From the NCBI GenBank assembly GCA_030062745.1, contig CP099847.1, positions 4,014,304-4,078,303 of the forward strand: 64,000 bases of DNA. The letters are read 5' to 3'. Below the pieces are notes generated by a model. It saw nothing but the letters and a program-made list of their open reading frames with translations, was not told the origin of the DNA and did no database searches. This DNA is from Capitulum mitella. Its lineage: Eukaryota > Arthropoda > Thecostraca > Pollicipedomorpha > Pollicipedidae. The translations under genes and the position numbers were made by a program. Each line of letters opens with the position of its first letter. Within the stretch, counting starts at the first letter, position 1. Below, one piece after another: positions 47,562 to 58,192 of the stretch.

Positions 47562-47900
47562 TTAAGTGATACGACCCCATACAACACTTTTTGTAAAATT
47601 TGCGACAGCTGATTTTCGAAACAATGATGGAATCGAATTGGTAAGAGGCAATGCGCTGAAGAGAATAAGAAGCGAAGGAGGCAAATACATTCCACTCAAA
47701 ATTGGTGCTACAGTACCAATCGGAAGAAGTTTTTCCACGTGCAATAAAAATAAACAAACAGGATCTGAGCAGTCGCAGTGGGCACAAATGGGTGTAGGAG
47801 ACCAAATGATGTTAACAGGGCGAGCAGCGAATCGTTTTAATCTTGAAAAGAATATCAAACCATCCCACCTGATTCTTTTTATCTTCAACTGGTCCGCTTA
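47562..47900 (-). pseudogene. LINE (RNase H-type non-LTR) C-terminal remnant
   Basis: The minus frame reads SRLKRFAARPVNIIWSPT, then PICAHCDCSD, LFLLHVEK, a Leu/Pro-rich stretch and LFRKSAVANFTKSVVWGRIT before a stop. This layout (a conserved LTH-like segment, CxxC, H, then an FLK-like tail near the C-terminus) resembles the cysteine-rich end that follows RNase H in I/Jockey-type non-LTR retrotransposon polyproteins. A neighbouring frame (47506-47805) carries overlapping similar tails, suggesting a frameshift. The reverse transcriptase itself is not visible. Resemblance is by pattern, not alignment. Confidence 0.35.
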
Positions 47901-48285
47901 TTTTTGTAATTTTGCCAGATTTGGAATGTATAAATGGGCGTACTGATGGAAGCGTTGCTCGCTGATCGCACCAATATTTTCCCTCTTCTAAAACTTCACG
48001 TATGGGAAAGAAATCTAGCTCCGGGACAAAGATCTGCTGACGCTCACGCCCATCAGCTGTCCAAACGTTTTTGCGCGCGAGACCTCACGGATGACACGTT
48101 TTTCGGTAATCTTGGTGGCGCCGTTTGTTGGGCGGAGCCGGCCGGCACGGTGGGTCCTCCCCTCCCCTCCCCTCCCCTCCAGTTGCCAAATGGACCGCCT
48201 GCAGGGCAGCAGGTGGAGAGGCGGGAGGAAAAGCGAGGCAAGAGACCAATAATGCCGGAGTTTAGTCCTACAAAAAATTCAAGAT
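47901..48285. other. No established gene
   Basis: A CCCCTCCCCTCCCCTCC tract (48160-48180) is the only distinctive feature. Frames here are short. Confidence 0.3.
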
Positions 48286-48725
48286 GTCTTTCCAGGGGCG
48301 CAACCAGGCTGAGCTAAAACATCCTCCAGGGGTATCCCTGTTTAGGTATTTGAAGCCACACAGAAGAGAAAACCCAGGAACCTTTTTCTACCTAAGGTAG
48401 AGAGGCTGAAGCTTCCGATTCTTACAGAGGTGCCAGTTGCATATGACCTTATGGACTCACCAGCCTCCAGGTATCTGAACAGTGGAACACAGGCAGCTGC
48501 TAGTGCCCTGGCCTTTGAATGGGCCTTTGTCGTTACGGCGTGCGAAAATTTTCAAAATCAAGATTTTTTGTGGAGCCCGTATGGTATCACGACTCCATCC
48601 TCCTAATCCACCAAACAGGGTTCCGACCTAGTTTCCAGGGGCTAACTGCTAGGCATGGTCCTACCCAGGCACTCATTGACATTCACCAACACCCATCCCC
48701 CCCCCCCACACACACAAAAACAGGC
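48286..48725. mobile_element. hAT-like terminus (CAGGGGCGCAACCAGG)
   Basis: The motif CAGGGGCGCAACCAGGCTGAG near 48292 resembles hAT inverted ends and is followed by AGCTAAAAC. A second site at 60131 begins CAGTGGCAGATCCAGGTGAG and also continues with AGCTAAAAC, so they may be one family. No opposite terminus or target duplication was located. Confidence 0.35.
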
Positions 48726-48729
48726 TGCG

Positions 48730-50960
48730 CCCTGGTCTCAGGGCCGGGCAACGACAGCCGTGACTGTACCTGCTGACTGGAGCCGGGTGGTGGCCCGTGG
48801 TATCGGCAGCGCCGTGACTGTACCTGGTGACTGGAGCCGGGTGGTGGCCGGTCGTGTTGGCAGCGCGCCAGCCCCGTCAGACGTCCTGTGTCGAACTCCG
48901 GCGGCCGGCGGCCGGCCGCGGCGCCCGCCGTCGGCCGGCCGCCGGCGCCGATCGAAAGGCCCACGCCGCTCGCCGCGCGCGCACCAGGCCCATTTCACTT
49001 TTGGAGAGCCGGCGGCGTCCGGGCCGGCGGCGGCGGCGGCGGTGACGGCCGGCCCGCCAGCTGTGACCTTGGGCCGGCCGACCGGCCAGCTGATCCAATT
49101 GGATCCCGAGGTCGAGCGCCTCCGGCGGCGGCAGGCCAGGTCACGCAGCCCGCCGCCCGCGGCCGGCCCGTCACCCGACCAGGTCACGAACGGTGCCGGT
49201 GGGCGACCCGTGACCTGATCAGGTCACGCGGCCGTCGCGGGCGCACTCGGTTCCGTCGGCGGAGCTAGTGGAGTGTTGCCCTGTCGTGCCAGTGCATTCA
49301 GTACGACCAATCTTCTCGACATGTTCAGCTGCAGCACAGGATCCCTCGGCCTCTGGCACGGGTCGCTCCTCGTTCCTCGCCGATTGCTGAGCAATTCTCC
49401 ACACCAGACTGGGCAGCTCCAGCACCAGACTGGACGGTTCCAGCACCAGACTGAACAGTTCGGGACTGGCGCTGAGCACGCGCGGGCGCCAAACCACCAA
49501 ACACTGCACCTCGCACCGGCACTGCACCCGGATGTGTGGATTCACTGTACCCCGGTCTGTAGATCCACTGCATCCACGTCAGTAGGCCCACTGCATCCGG
49601 ATCTGTTCGCCCATTACACCTCAGCCTGTTGGTCCGCTGCATCCGGACCCAAACATCGCACCCTAACCGCGTCTGTAGGTCCACTACAGCCTGGCATGGT
49701 GCTTCATTATACTCGGGTTAGTAGGTTCATTACAGCCCAGTCTGCAGGTCCGCTGCATACGGGCATTACACCGAGGTCCGTACGTCCACTGCACCCGGGT
49801 CCTCAGGTCCACTGTGCCCAGGTCTGTTGGTTCATCGTGACTGTACCCGGGTCAGCAAGTCCGCTGCACCCGGGACTGCAGATCCACTGTACACTATATG
49901 TCCACTATATTGTGCCTGCAGGTCCACTCCACCCGGTGCTGTGGGGCCACTGCACTCACGTCTGCCGAACCGATGCGCACGGTTTATAGGTTCAGCACAC
50001 CCTAGCCTGAAGGTCCACTGCACCCCAACTTTCAGGTCCACGGAGCTAGGGTCTAAGGTCGTGCCCGGGTCTGCGGGTCCAGCGCGCCGACTCTGTAGAT
50101 GCGCCGGACTCGGGTCTACGGGTCCGCGTAGATGTCGCCGGATTCCAGTAGCTGCGCCGGCCAGGATCCGTCCGGCCGTCCGCCGCGGCGTCCGGCTGTC
50201 GATAAACAGAGCTGCCGGCGGCCTGGCAACAGGCGCCCGCGCTGCCTCCAGACCGCGGCCGCACGGCCGGCTCCCAGCCACGGTCGGCCGTGCGTGCAGA
50301 GCCCGCCGAAAACCGGCACCCACTGGCGGCGGCGGCGGCGGCGGCGGCGCCGCGCCGCACCGCGCCGCCTAACGGGGCGCTGACCTAGTTTGTCGGGCGG
50401 CGGCCGCCAGTGACAGGCAGGCAGACAGACAGACGGCGGCGGTGGCGCGGCGGCGGCCCGCCGGCTGACGGCCGAACGGTGTCAGCGCGGCGCGGGCCGG
50501 CCCGTCCGTGGCCCGCCGGCCCCGCTCACACGGACCAGTCACGCCAGTCTGACACAGGCCGGCCCCGGGCAAACACCTGACCCCGTGACACACTAGACAC
50601 GAACACGCGACCTCTGTGTCATACCAGTCTGACATAGACGGCCGTGACACGCCGGCTTGGCACAGCCAGAGCTCCGTGACACGCCGGCCTGACACAGCCG
50701 GGCTCCGTGACACGCCGGCCTGACACGGCCGCCGTACGGCGGCCGGGGCGGGACGGCGGTCTCTCCGGTGAATGCGGCCGGCGGGCGGGGCCTCGGGCAG
50801 CCAGTGTGCGTGCGCGCAGCCAGGGCCGGCCGCCCCCGTCCGCCGACACGCACATTCTGCGTGAGGCCGCGCGCTGAGAGGCGCACGCAGTCGAGCCGGC
50901 CGCCAATCAGAGGGCGCCGTGCTGGTGCGTGCTGAAGAGCCGCCATCTGGCCGGCAGCGG
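48730..50960. promoter_or_regulatory. Long CpG-rich domain with several minisatellites
   Basis: Two GC peaks (about 48850-49260 and 50080-50960) bracket a minisatellite. Internal repeats include a ~67-bp unit with GACTGTACCTGGTGACTGGA (48760-48860), GTGACC/GATCAGGTCACG repeats near 49200, a (GGC)n run at 50328-50348, and a 31-bp unit GTGACACGCCGGCCTGACAC (50640-50735). It is likely one or two promoter islands. All long frames on both strands are treated as composition artefacts. Confidence 0.55.
49385..50130 (+). repeat. ~27-bp GGTCCACTGCACCCGGGTCTG minisatellite
   Basis: Around twenty-five degenerate units alternate GGTCCACTGCACCCGGGTC and TGTAG/TGCAG spacers. The first part (49405-49455) uses a shorter CAGCACCAGACTGGACAG-type unit. 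A 238-codon plus frame (…SVGPLHPG…) is the translated array, not a gene. Confidence 0.8.
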
Positions 50961-51019
50961 CGGACGCAATTGGTGACCGGCACGGAGACGGGTACCGAGG
51001 GCGGCACCGACTGTGAAAA

Positions 51020-51195
51020 TGAAGGAAACACCGACTAGTGATGAGGGCACACCAACCTCAGTAATGAAACGGAAACAGACCTCAGTACTGAGGGGGAGAC
51101 TGACTCCATAGTACTGAGGAAGAGATTGACCACCAGCACTGAGGAGGGAGAGACCGACCCCCAGTGACGAGGGAGAGACCGACCTCAGCACTGAG
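51020..51195. repeat. ~30-bp CACTGAGGAGGGAGAGACC minisatellite
   Basis: About six imperfect units combine CAGTACTGAGG with GAGAGACCGACC. The array sits on the right shoulder of the CpG domain. Confidence 0.75.
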
Positions 51196-51615
51196 GAAGC
51201 AAAACATTCGAGCGAAGCAGAGGAACGAGACAAGTGTGTACATCAGTAAGCCCTGAGATGGCCAACATCAGTCGCCTGGGTATAACAAGTATTTCGAGAA
51301 CGTGAAGTTCAGGGGAAAAAAACAATGGCAAAATGAGAACTGATTAGTTTATTAGAATGTTCTGTGCGTTGCGGGGTGCCACCACGGATTTGGGAGTGGG
51401 AGGGGGGGGGGACAGAGGCACACCTTGACGGATCAGGACTCACCCTATTCCGAAATCCTTATGTGTCCTTGGATTTGGCCACTTTTTCATAGTTTCAGTG
51501 AAAATAAATGAATAAATATGTTTTTCCTCAATCGACAGATCAACGAACAAAAAGGGCTCCAAAACATGGTACAAAAGAAACCCTGTGCCGTCGCTCCGAG
51601 GAGCGGACCACATGT
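51196..51615. other. No gene seen
   Basis: A G-run (AGGGGGGGGGGAC) lies at about 51400-51412. Otherwise AT-leaning. Confidence 0.35.
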
Positions 51616-51623
51616 ACCCCTTG

Positions 51624-51950
51624 CAGGGGTGTCGATCTGCATTCTTTTGATAGGGCCCTTACCCACCCAGTGTTGGTTTGGACCCCAGCCCACAATATTT
51701 TCTGCCGATTTTAAAGGGAAATGAGAAGTGATAACTTAAAGAATGGCCGCAATAGATAAAAGAGGAGCAGAAAATAAAGAATAAAATATAAAGCGATCTT
51801 TATTTCTGCCTTCTGTCTATATATATGCCTATACGCTTGGGGATGAAATAAAGTGTATTAAATCCGTTCAGAAACTTACATTTGGGGAGAGGTTAGGTTG
51901 TCGGGCCCTCAGCTCGGCCTCCCAATCAATAACAGAAACCGACCCCCCTG
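51624..51950 (-). mobile_element. hAT-type MITE, copy 2, perfect 8-bp target duplication
   Basis: Identical 8-mers, ACCCCTTG, flank the element at 51616-51623 and 51951-51958. The left end is CAGGGGTGTCGATCTGC and the right end is ACCGACCCCCCTG (complement CAGGGGGGTCGGT). The interior has GATTTTAAAGGGAAATGAG and AATAAAGTGTATTAAATCC, matching copies 1 and 3. It is 327 bp long and non-coding. Confidence 0.9.
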
Positions 51951-51958
51951 ACCCCTTG

Positions 51959-52335
51959 TACTGCCCAGTTTCGCAGCCTGGCTCGTTGCCGACTAGAGCC
52001 TGAAGTTTCGTGCTTCTGCGTACTGCTCAGGTTACAAGGAGCTCGTGAATCACAGCGGGGAATGCACTAAAATTGCAGCTTACCCGTTATCCTGTGACGC
52101 ATACGTCGCTTGCGACGCCTGGAGATACTAAAGTCAGGGGGCATTCGCTTAACGGGCCAGTCAGCGTGGCGTCGCCAAGACCGTAAGGCATCGCTGCTTG
52201 TACAGAGGCTTGGTGAACCCAGCGGGCAGCATACCGCAGCTGCAGAGGAAACTCGACAGCAGACCACACAAACGATGCTGTTCGCCGGTGGGCACAATGC
52301 TGGCATGTGTACGGTGCTGCCCCGTCCGGCACTGG
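51959..52335. other. No established gene
   Basis: Open frames exist on both strands (for example LVQRLGEPSGQHTAAAEETR on plus). They have some protein-like character, but no start, splice site or homology was seen. It borders the minisatellite that follows. Confidence 0.25.
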
Positions 52336-52795
52336 GACAAAAAGGCGAAATGTAAAAATAGCGAATGCCTTTTTGGCGAATGCTAAATGGCGACATGTAA
52401 ACATGGCGACAAGCCAGAATGACAAACTGCCAAACAGCGAGTGACCAAATGGCGACTTGCAAAAAGGCGACATGACAAAATGGCATTGCTAAATGGCCAA
52501 AGGCCAAAGAGCATCATGTAAAATGACAACATGCCAAAATGGCGAACGGCTAAATGTCGAATGGCAAAATGGCGAGTGTAAAAAGGCGAACTGCCCGAAA
52601 TGGTGAACGACCAAATGGCGAACGACTCAATGACAATGTGTAAAAAATGTGTAAAAAATGTGTAAATGTGTAAAAAAGTCGACGTGCCATAATGACCAAT
52701 AGCGAAATGGAGAATGGCAAAATGGTGACACATAAAAAAGGCGACACGTAGAAATGCCGAAAGGAAAAATGACGAAACGACCACATGGATAAATG
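52336..52795 (+). repeat. AAATGGCGAAC minisatellite, left arm
   Basis: Dozens of short imperfect units (GGCAAAATGGCGAACGACC, with CATGTAAAAATGGCGAC variants) run for 460 bp. The outer end, GTAAAAATAGCGAATGCC followed by TTTTTGGCGAATGC, is matched in reverse complement by the outer end of the array at 63.0-63.4 kb, so the two arrays are inverted copies, outer ends facing away from each other. Confidence 0.85.
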
Positions 52796-53108
52796 GATAT
52801 GGCCGCCCCGTGCTAGGTCAGCCCTCTCTAGTCAGTTGCCAGCTGGCCACTATATAACAGCGGACCTCCTCCGGGACACGAAGCCCGGTGTCACAAGACC
52901 CAACTGTTGCGTCCGAGGCTTCCCAGGCCAGGCCCAGCGTTCTCAGGCCATGGGGTAGTTCTTTTGAAGCTGCTTCCGACACCGCCCATCGGTTATCTCA
53001 GGATCCAGTGATGAGGCCGGAAACAAAATCGAACGGCAATCGATAGCCCTCATTATCCACTCCTCCCCCAAACAACCATCACAAATGTTGACTTGTGTCG
53101 CGTAACAG

Positions 53109-53110
<2 letters not shown>
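52796..53110. other. No gene seen
   Basis: A TATATAA patch and short GC-rich segments. Nothing recognised. Confidence 0.3.
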
Positions 53111-53152
<42 letters not shown>

Positions 53153-53175
53153 CAGATACATATATATAACAGATA
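53111..53175. repeat. TA microsatellite with AACAGATACA units
   Basis: (TA)n of about 36 bp, followed by ATAACAGATACATATATATAACAGATACAG. Confidence 0.9.
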
Positions 53176-53249
53176 CAGATACATAGCGAGACAGGGAAAA
53201 ATCCTCAACGTCCTCCATCCGTCTGTCTCCCCCTCTCTCTCTCAATTTT

Positions 53250-53640
53250 TCTTACACATCACGTCCGGGGCGCACGGAGTTGGTGCACGACTGGATGGCC
53301 GGCTGGTTTCACGGGCCCCGGTGTGATCGAAGGGCATGCTCGGCGGGTCGGTCTCAGGTCCACTCGGTGAAGAATTCCTACGCATTCTTTAGGTCCATCC
53401 CAGACCTTATCTAGGATGGCCAGGGAATACCAGTACTTCGTGTAGGCCGCGAGATAACGGGTCACTCTTTTACCAGGTGCTCTACGTGTCCAGGGAGCCG
53501 CGTTCCTTGCAGTTCGGGTCGGGGTTTTCTCCAACCGGTACAGGGCTCCCCTGACCGGGGGGCAGCAGGCTGTCCGCTGCTACGCCGATGTAGATGTACT
53601 GTTCCTAGCAAGTGAACCCGTAGTTGCGTCCTGGTTTTAG
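53250..53640 (-). pseudogene. Protein-like minus segment, unidentified
   Basis: Two minus frames carry protein-like stretches that appear to continue one another across shifts: IYIGVAADSLLPPGQGSPVP, and YLAAYTKYWYSLAILDKVWD followed by GPKECVGILHRVDLRPTRRA. It is more GC-rich than its surroundings and lies directly upstream of transposon remains, so a decayed transposon or retroelement frame is the simplest explanation. No motif names the family. Confidence 0.2.
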
Positions 53641-53689
53641 TGTTAGGTGGTGATGCGATGAGGCGTCATATACATATAAATGTATAAAT

Positions 53690-53835
53690 GTAATAAATAT
53701 AAATAAATATATATATAAGATATATATGGGGCGAACTGTGGTGTTAATATACATATATCCCAATATATATATATATATATATATATATGAGATATATATA
53801 GGGCGAATTATGGTGTTAATTTACATATATACCAA
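53690..53835. repeat. TA microsatellite with a 72-bp duplicated unit
   Basis: The block starting GATATATATGGGGCGAACTG at 53719 recurs as GATATATATAGGGCGAATTA at 53791, each followed by TGGTGTTAATxTACATATAT. TA runs separate them. Confidence 0.85.
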
Positions 53836-54084
53836 GACATCCGGAATTCTCTGGACAGAAACCACGACAGCAGGCCGAACGAAGACGAGAAGACGAAGGC
53901 CCATCAGCTGTCATACTGCAGTCAAATGTCATCAGCTCACGAGACGAACAAAACTCGTCCATCAAAAACCGAAAACTAAGATAAAATGCAACAAAGCGGA
54001 TTATCAGATGAAGTTCAGTATCCACTACAAGGCCAACAAAACCAGCCACTTCATCATGCGAAAAAGAAACACTAGGAAACATGG

Positions 54085-54499
54085 ACATCACATGAAGATT
54101 ACAGACTTCATAGTCACTATGTTGATGTGACTTATCATGCACTTGCAAGACGAATCACCGAAGACACACATGCAGGACACCCACTGAAACATCATCACCG
54201 GACAGTAGCTCACAGACAGCAAGGAAATCATCTCATCTACAGCCGACCGACGAAAATTCCACATCCTCGAAGCAGTACACATCAAACAAGATAGCCCAGA
54301 ATTCAATAATCAAATAAACGCGGGAACAGCCCTAGAGCTGTTTGGGTTTCTACGGAGAGATAATTCTACAGAGGTACAAGCAGATATGGGGGTCTTAAGC
54401 CTTTCAGACCTGTGTAGTTTACCGTTGGTTGATGTGACCTGTACAGCGGAAGCGTCAACCGAGGAGCGAACGTGCATTGTAGTTTATTTCCAGACCTAA
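54085..54499 (+). pseudogene. Penelope-like element, GIY-YIG-type C-terminal remnant
   Basis: One plus frame reads DVTYHALARRITEDTHAG and HPLKHHHRTVAHRQ. After a shift near 54205 a second reads DRRKFHILEAVHIKQDSP, then EFNNQINAGTALELF, and stays open to TAA at 54497-54499. The arrangement (RRxxEH-like segment, PLxxHH, then R(R/K)xxILEAxxI and N-rich NQIN) matches the end of the GIY-YIG endonuclease region of Penelope-like retroelements. Upstream plus sequence (53850-54080) may be more of the same protein but is not readable. The frameshift and in-frame stops indicate a dead copy. It is followed 0.3 kb downstream by a tail typical of the group. Confidence 0.55.
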
Positions 54500-54750
54500 G
54501 TGTGACTGAAATGTAATGTCGCTGTGTCATTTTAAAAATGGATAGTGTTTCATCCGAAGCGCCAAATAAAGCCCACTTTGAGTTATGTGGAACTAAATGA
54601 GTACATTCGGGCCAGCTCTACATGAATAGAATGATTAACTGAAACATATAGTTCGAGATATCGAAAAGACAAAGAAAAAACAATCACAGCAAACATGCTC
54701 AAATATTCCATAAAACACATACGCAAGTACACACTCATTTACATGTATCT
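54500..54750 (+). other. Probable Penelope-like 3' untranslated region
   Basis: This lies between the stop codon of the Penelope-like frame and the microsatellite-flanked tail. No coding capacity is seen. Confidence 0.35.
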
Positions 54751-54882
54751 ATCTATCTATCTATCTATCTATATATATATATATATTGACGCTGTGTATC
54801 TGTTAAAGTTTGATAAGGAGACCAGATGACTCGAAACGTTTAGTTTTAATACATAACTTGCGACTCCGCAGTGTGGTTTCTT

Positions 54883-54938
<56 letters not shown>

Positions 54939-54945
54939 ATATGTA
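54751..54945 (+). mobile_element. Penelope-like 3' tail with hammerhead-like core, between microsatellites
   Basis: (ATCT)n(AT)n is followed by a 95-bp segment with CCAGATGACTCGAAACG, TAGTTTTAATACATAACTTG and CGCAGTGTGGTTTC, then (TA)n and (TG)n. Penelope-like elements end in sequences of this kind, and their terminal repeats carry minimal hammerhead ribozymes with a CTGATGA...GAAAC core. CAGATGA...GAAAC differs at one core base, so any ribozyme here is probably inactive. The identification is by pattern. Confidence 0.45.
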
Positions 54946-55297
54946 TATGTATGTATAAAGTAGAGCTATTTATGAACACGTCAATCCATCGTTATCAAAA
55001 TTTTCACATCCAGTTCGGTCCAATTCAACATGCTCAAAACATTGCCGAAAATAATTTGTCCGAATCCTTCCGGCTTGTACAGACCGGAAGGATCCCCTCC
55101 TACCTGCCAGTCAGCCCCGTTACAAGCCAGGAGAAACGTGGGCTCTCCCACCGGTAGTGAGTGGGTGGGAGGGAACATTCGCCCGTAACTTCTTCAGACT
55201 CTAAAGTTCGCATATGAACGTTGCATGGAAACAAACGGCTAAAAACACGTCAATGCCTCTCCAGAACAGCAATGTTCCCTCCTCCTCAACTTCTGAC
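54946..55297. other. No gene seen
   Basis: Mixed composition. A 9-bp duplication, CCGGAAGGATCC / CCGGCTTG, lies near 55070. Nothing named. Confidence 0.3.
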
Positions 55298-55876
55298 CAG
55301 TGGCAGAGCCCCTGAGGGGCCCCCTTTACATGGCTGCAAGAACCTCTTTGCAGAGAAGCAGCAGCGACTTTACTGCAAGCAGGATGGGTCACACGGCCAT
55401 GATGTCAACATGGGCGGCACCACCGTGGGGCACGTGGGGTACCAGGAACCTCCAGTCATTTGATTGTGGGATGCTGCCTTTACCCAGTACTCAAAAATCA
55501 TCGCAACTTGGACCAAATACAACTGTGAAGTTTTGTATATGGAAGCATTCCGGAAGCTTTGTCATTTTAGCGAAACTGGCTGGTGCGAGATTATCAGCTC
55601 GACTTCGACAGAGATTTGAAGCCCGGTGTATACTACAGCGAAATTTTATGACGACACTGCCTAAGAAATTTAACTCCAGATATATTGTGACAAAGTTTGT
55701 TTTCGTGCCGGTTTGTTGTGTAATGGAAAACATAAAATTTCGGCCAAATGGGCGAGATTTTTTCTTTATTTTAAAGATCGTTAATAGCAAATGAGGTGAC
55801 CCAAAGCCGGAGAGAAACCCAGTTTTGAGGGAAGGAGGCCTCCTTTCAATAGTTCATCGACTGGGCTGCGCCCCTG
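55298..55876. mobile_element. Possible hAT-like element, ends CAGTGGCAGAGCCC / GGGCTGCGCCCCTG
   Basis: The left terminus CAGTGGCAGAGCCC and the right terminus (complement CAGGGGCGCAGCCC) match at 11 of 14 bases and have the hAT CAG...CTG form. The flanking 8-mers do not match (CTTCTGAC against ATAGCATC), so the boundaries may belong to two different insertions. A 164-codon plus frame inside (55300-55794) has no recognisable domain. Confidence 0.3.
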
Positions 55877-56214
55877 ATAGCATCCCACAGTGAAAAATAC
55901 TTGATGCCGCCCTTGGATGTCACTGACCAAAAGGCCCTTAAGCGAAACAGTCAACAGCAACTGGAGAACAATATCTGAGAACCGCACCTCAGGGGGGGCT
56001 TTTGTTTTGCTCGAAAGTACTGCCATTGGAAAGAGCATCTCCTCATAAGTCAATGATAGCTGGCATAGACGCAGGATGCTCCCATACCCCCAGACGAAAT
56101 CATGATTGCAAGCGGTGCGTCAAATTAACCGGCCGCGTCAGGTGCGCCACTCGTTTGAAATGTGTGCTGGGTAGTTTCAGGGATACGGGGCATGCTCCGC
56201 TACGTACCTGGAAA
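55877..56214. other. No established gene
   Basis: A plus frame from 56002 (…GIDAGCSHTPRRNHDCKRCV…) is Cys/His-containing but short and unsupported. Confidence 0.2.
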
Positions 56215-56345
56215 TAAGGGACAGAAATGTTGCGCTGTAGGCGCGGTGTAGGATTTTAGAGGCTGCGTGCCGATAAAGGGTGCGATCAGACTCGGTTCTC
56301 TTCAACAAATATGTTAAGTCGAGCAAAGCGGAGTATTAGGTTATA
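56215..56345 (-). repeat. Dispersed segment with coding-like minus frame, copy 2
   Basis: It matches the segment in the foldback spacer at 11.3 kb: GGCGCGGTGTAGGATTTTAG, GATAAAGGGTGCGATCAGAC and TCGGTTC in the same order. The minus frame reads RTESDRTLYRHAASKILHRA. This copy is not inside a minisatellite palindrome, so the segment is an independent family. Confidence 0.5.
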
Positions 56346-57660
56346 TAACAGGGATAATATATAGGGGTCGTGTGTTGGGCTGGCCGTATAGTAATAGTCT
56401 GTACGTATACTATGCATTATTATATGTTATTAAGGCATGCTATCAGGCTTTTTACACGGCTAAAGAACTATTACAAGGAAATCCAGGAAAACTGTAGTGC
56501 CACCGGGGCCGGAACGTGTAATCATCCGCTGAAGATCGTACACAAACCGCCATTTCCAAACGACGTGCTCGTGGTACGGGGTACGGACGTGGTAGCGCGG
56601 TTCTGTAACACGTTTCTTCACGCGAGTTTTCCTTGGTCTCGCCGTGGAATGCGTTCTAATGGTAAGTGCGATCTTCTTAGATGCATTGGTCATTTCCTAT
56701 AGGAAATTGTCGTGATTTTAAGGCGAGTCCTCCATTTAGAGGTGTAGTCCTCCATTACGACCAAGAGATACTGGGTGCGCTTTTGCCTACTTCCATTGAC
56801 TTATAAGCCCCACAGATTTCATGATACGGAACGATATGCACTCTGCTCCAACCCCCGTTCACTTGATTTCTGTGACCTTACCTTTTTGCCTGCGTCGCTG
56901 GCGGCATTTCCGAACGAGCCGCCTGTGACACTGTCGCCTCCGCGTCCCTCCAAACTGACTGGCAGCTAATGGACGTCTCCGCTTTCCATAGTATGTCTGC
57001 CTGAACTCTTGTTCACCCTTCGGTAGCGGCATTCGGAGCGTGATTGTGTGTGGCAGTGAGCACAAACAAACCGTTCGAGAGCATACCTGTCCGAGGCAAA
57101 ATGGACGGATCTGAGCGCTGCACCGCACGTACGTGGTCATGTTGCGTGTTTTGTCTTCAGGACGAAAATACCCTTAATGCGCCAGATGCCGCTGTCTCAT
57201 CCTCCTATCGCCTCCATGATCTTCTCTAATCCTGGCAGGTTTACCACAAACAGCGGACGCGCCTCCCAATACGTCACGTGGAACAAAGACCGTGCGTTTT
57301 TCCAACAAAACCAAAACCCAACGCTGTACATGTAGGGCAAGTGTTGCTACAGCACATCGGGTGGGGTTTCACATCACATCACATCGGGTTTTGCTGCCCG
57401 TAGTTGCTGACAATCCCACGTTAAGAAATTATTCCATCCAAGTTCACAAAACTGTCATCGTTATATTACAAATGACAGATTAACTCAATTCTTTTGGATG
57501 CTGGGACCTAGAAAGTGGTATGAAACTATCAAACTGGCGTCCAAAGTACGTGGAGCTACTAAATTACAGGTTCAAAAAATGCTGACAATCCGGTACTCCG
57601 AAACTACGTGAGATAAACTCACAAGACTTTCACCAATGGACTCAGCAATTTCGATTTCAA
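56346..57660. other. No gene seen
   Basis: CCTCCATT(T/A) units repeat at 56728-56760, and CACATCACATCACATCGGG is at 57373-57391. Some frames are open on both strands around 56460-56700 without support. Confidence 0.3.
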
Positions 57661-58184
57661 CAACCCTATTGAGTATGATGAGTTTGAAAAAGGCCAAAGG
57701 TCATCAAATGACCCTATACAAAAACGGTGTTTACTGACAATCCCATGCTCGGAAACCGTCTGAACGATCTTTATAAGACCTTACAGCACGTGACCTGACA
57801 GGACATCGACTTGAATGATCTGGGTCTTGTAATGAGCGCAAATGGTCTCTTCATAACCGGATGATGTCCTTAGAACCAGTGGGAGGCAGCAGTTTTGCGT
57901 GAAAATGCCGTGGAAACACTATTTAGTACGGTACGGCTCAGTTTTTCCACGGCTGTGATCTGCATGCTCTCGAGAACGAAACAAGAGATCAGTGACCTGA
58001 TGAGATACCTGGCATAGGCGGAGGTCAGCGACAGCATGGAACACCCGGGGGTGGGGGTTAGGTGACCCCACCCTTCTAACTTCGGAGTGGACTGATATAG
58101 AAACGAATAAAAGGTCATTCAGTAGCTCGAGCAGTACTTAACAAAATTTCCGGTCATTTTGCCTGGGAGTTCAAGGTCCAGGTC
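57661..58184. repeat. GGTCA/TGACC-rich repetitive DNA
   Basis: AAAGGTCATCAAATGACC, CACGTGACCTGACAGG, AGTGACCTGATGAG and TCCAGGTCATGTCAGG blocks recur. The style matches the interior of the TTAA-flanked elements at 30.6 and 61.6 kb, but element ends were not found. Confidence 0.5.
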
Positions 58185-58192
58185 ATGTCAGG

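Noticed and set aside
49273..49989. 238-codon plus frame rich in GPLHPG
   Set aside because: It is the translation of the ~27-bp minisatellite.
51486..51724. Overlapping 68-codon frames on both strands around the left end of MITE copy 2
   Set aside because: They cross the transposon boundary at 51624, so they cannot be an intact gene.
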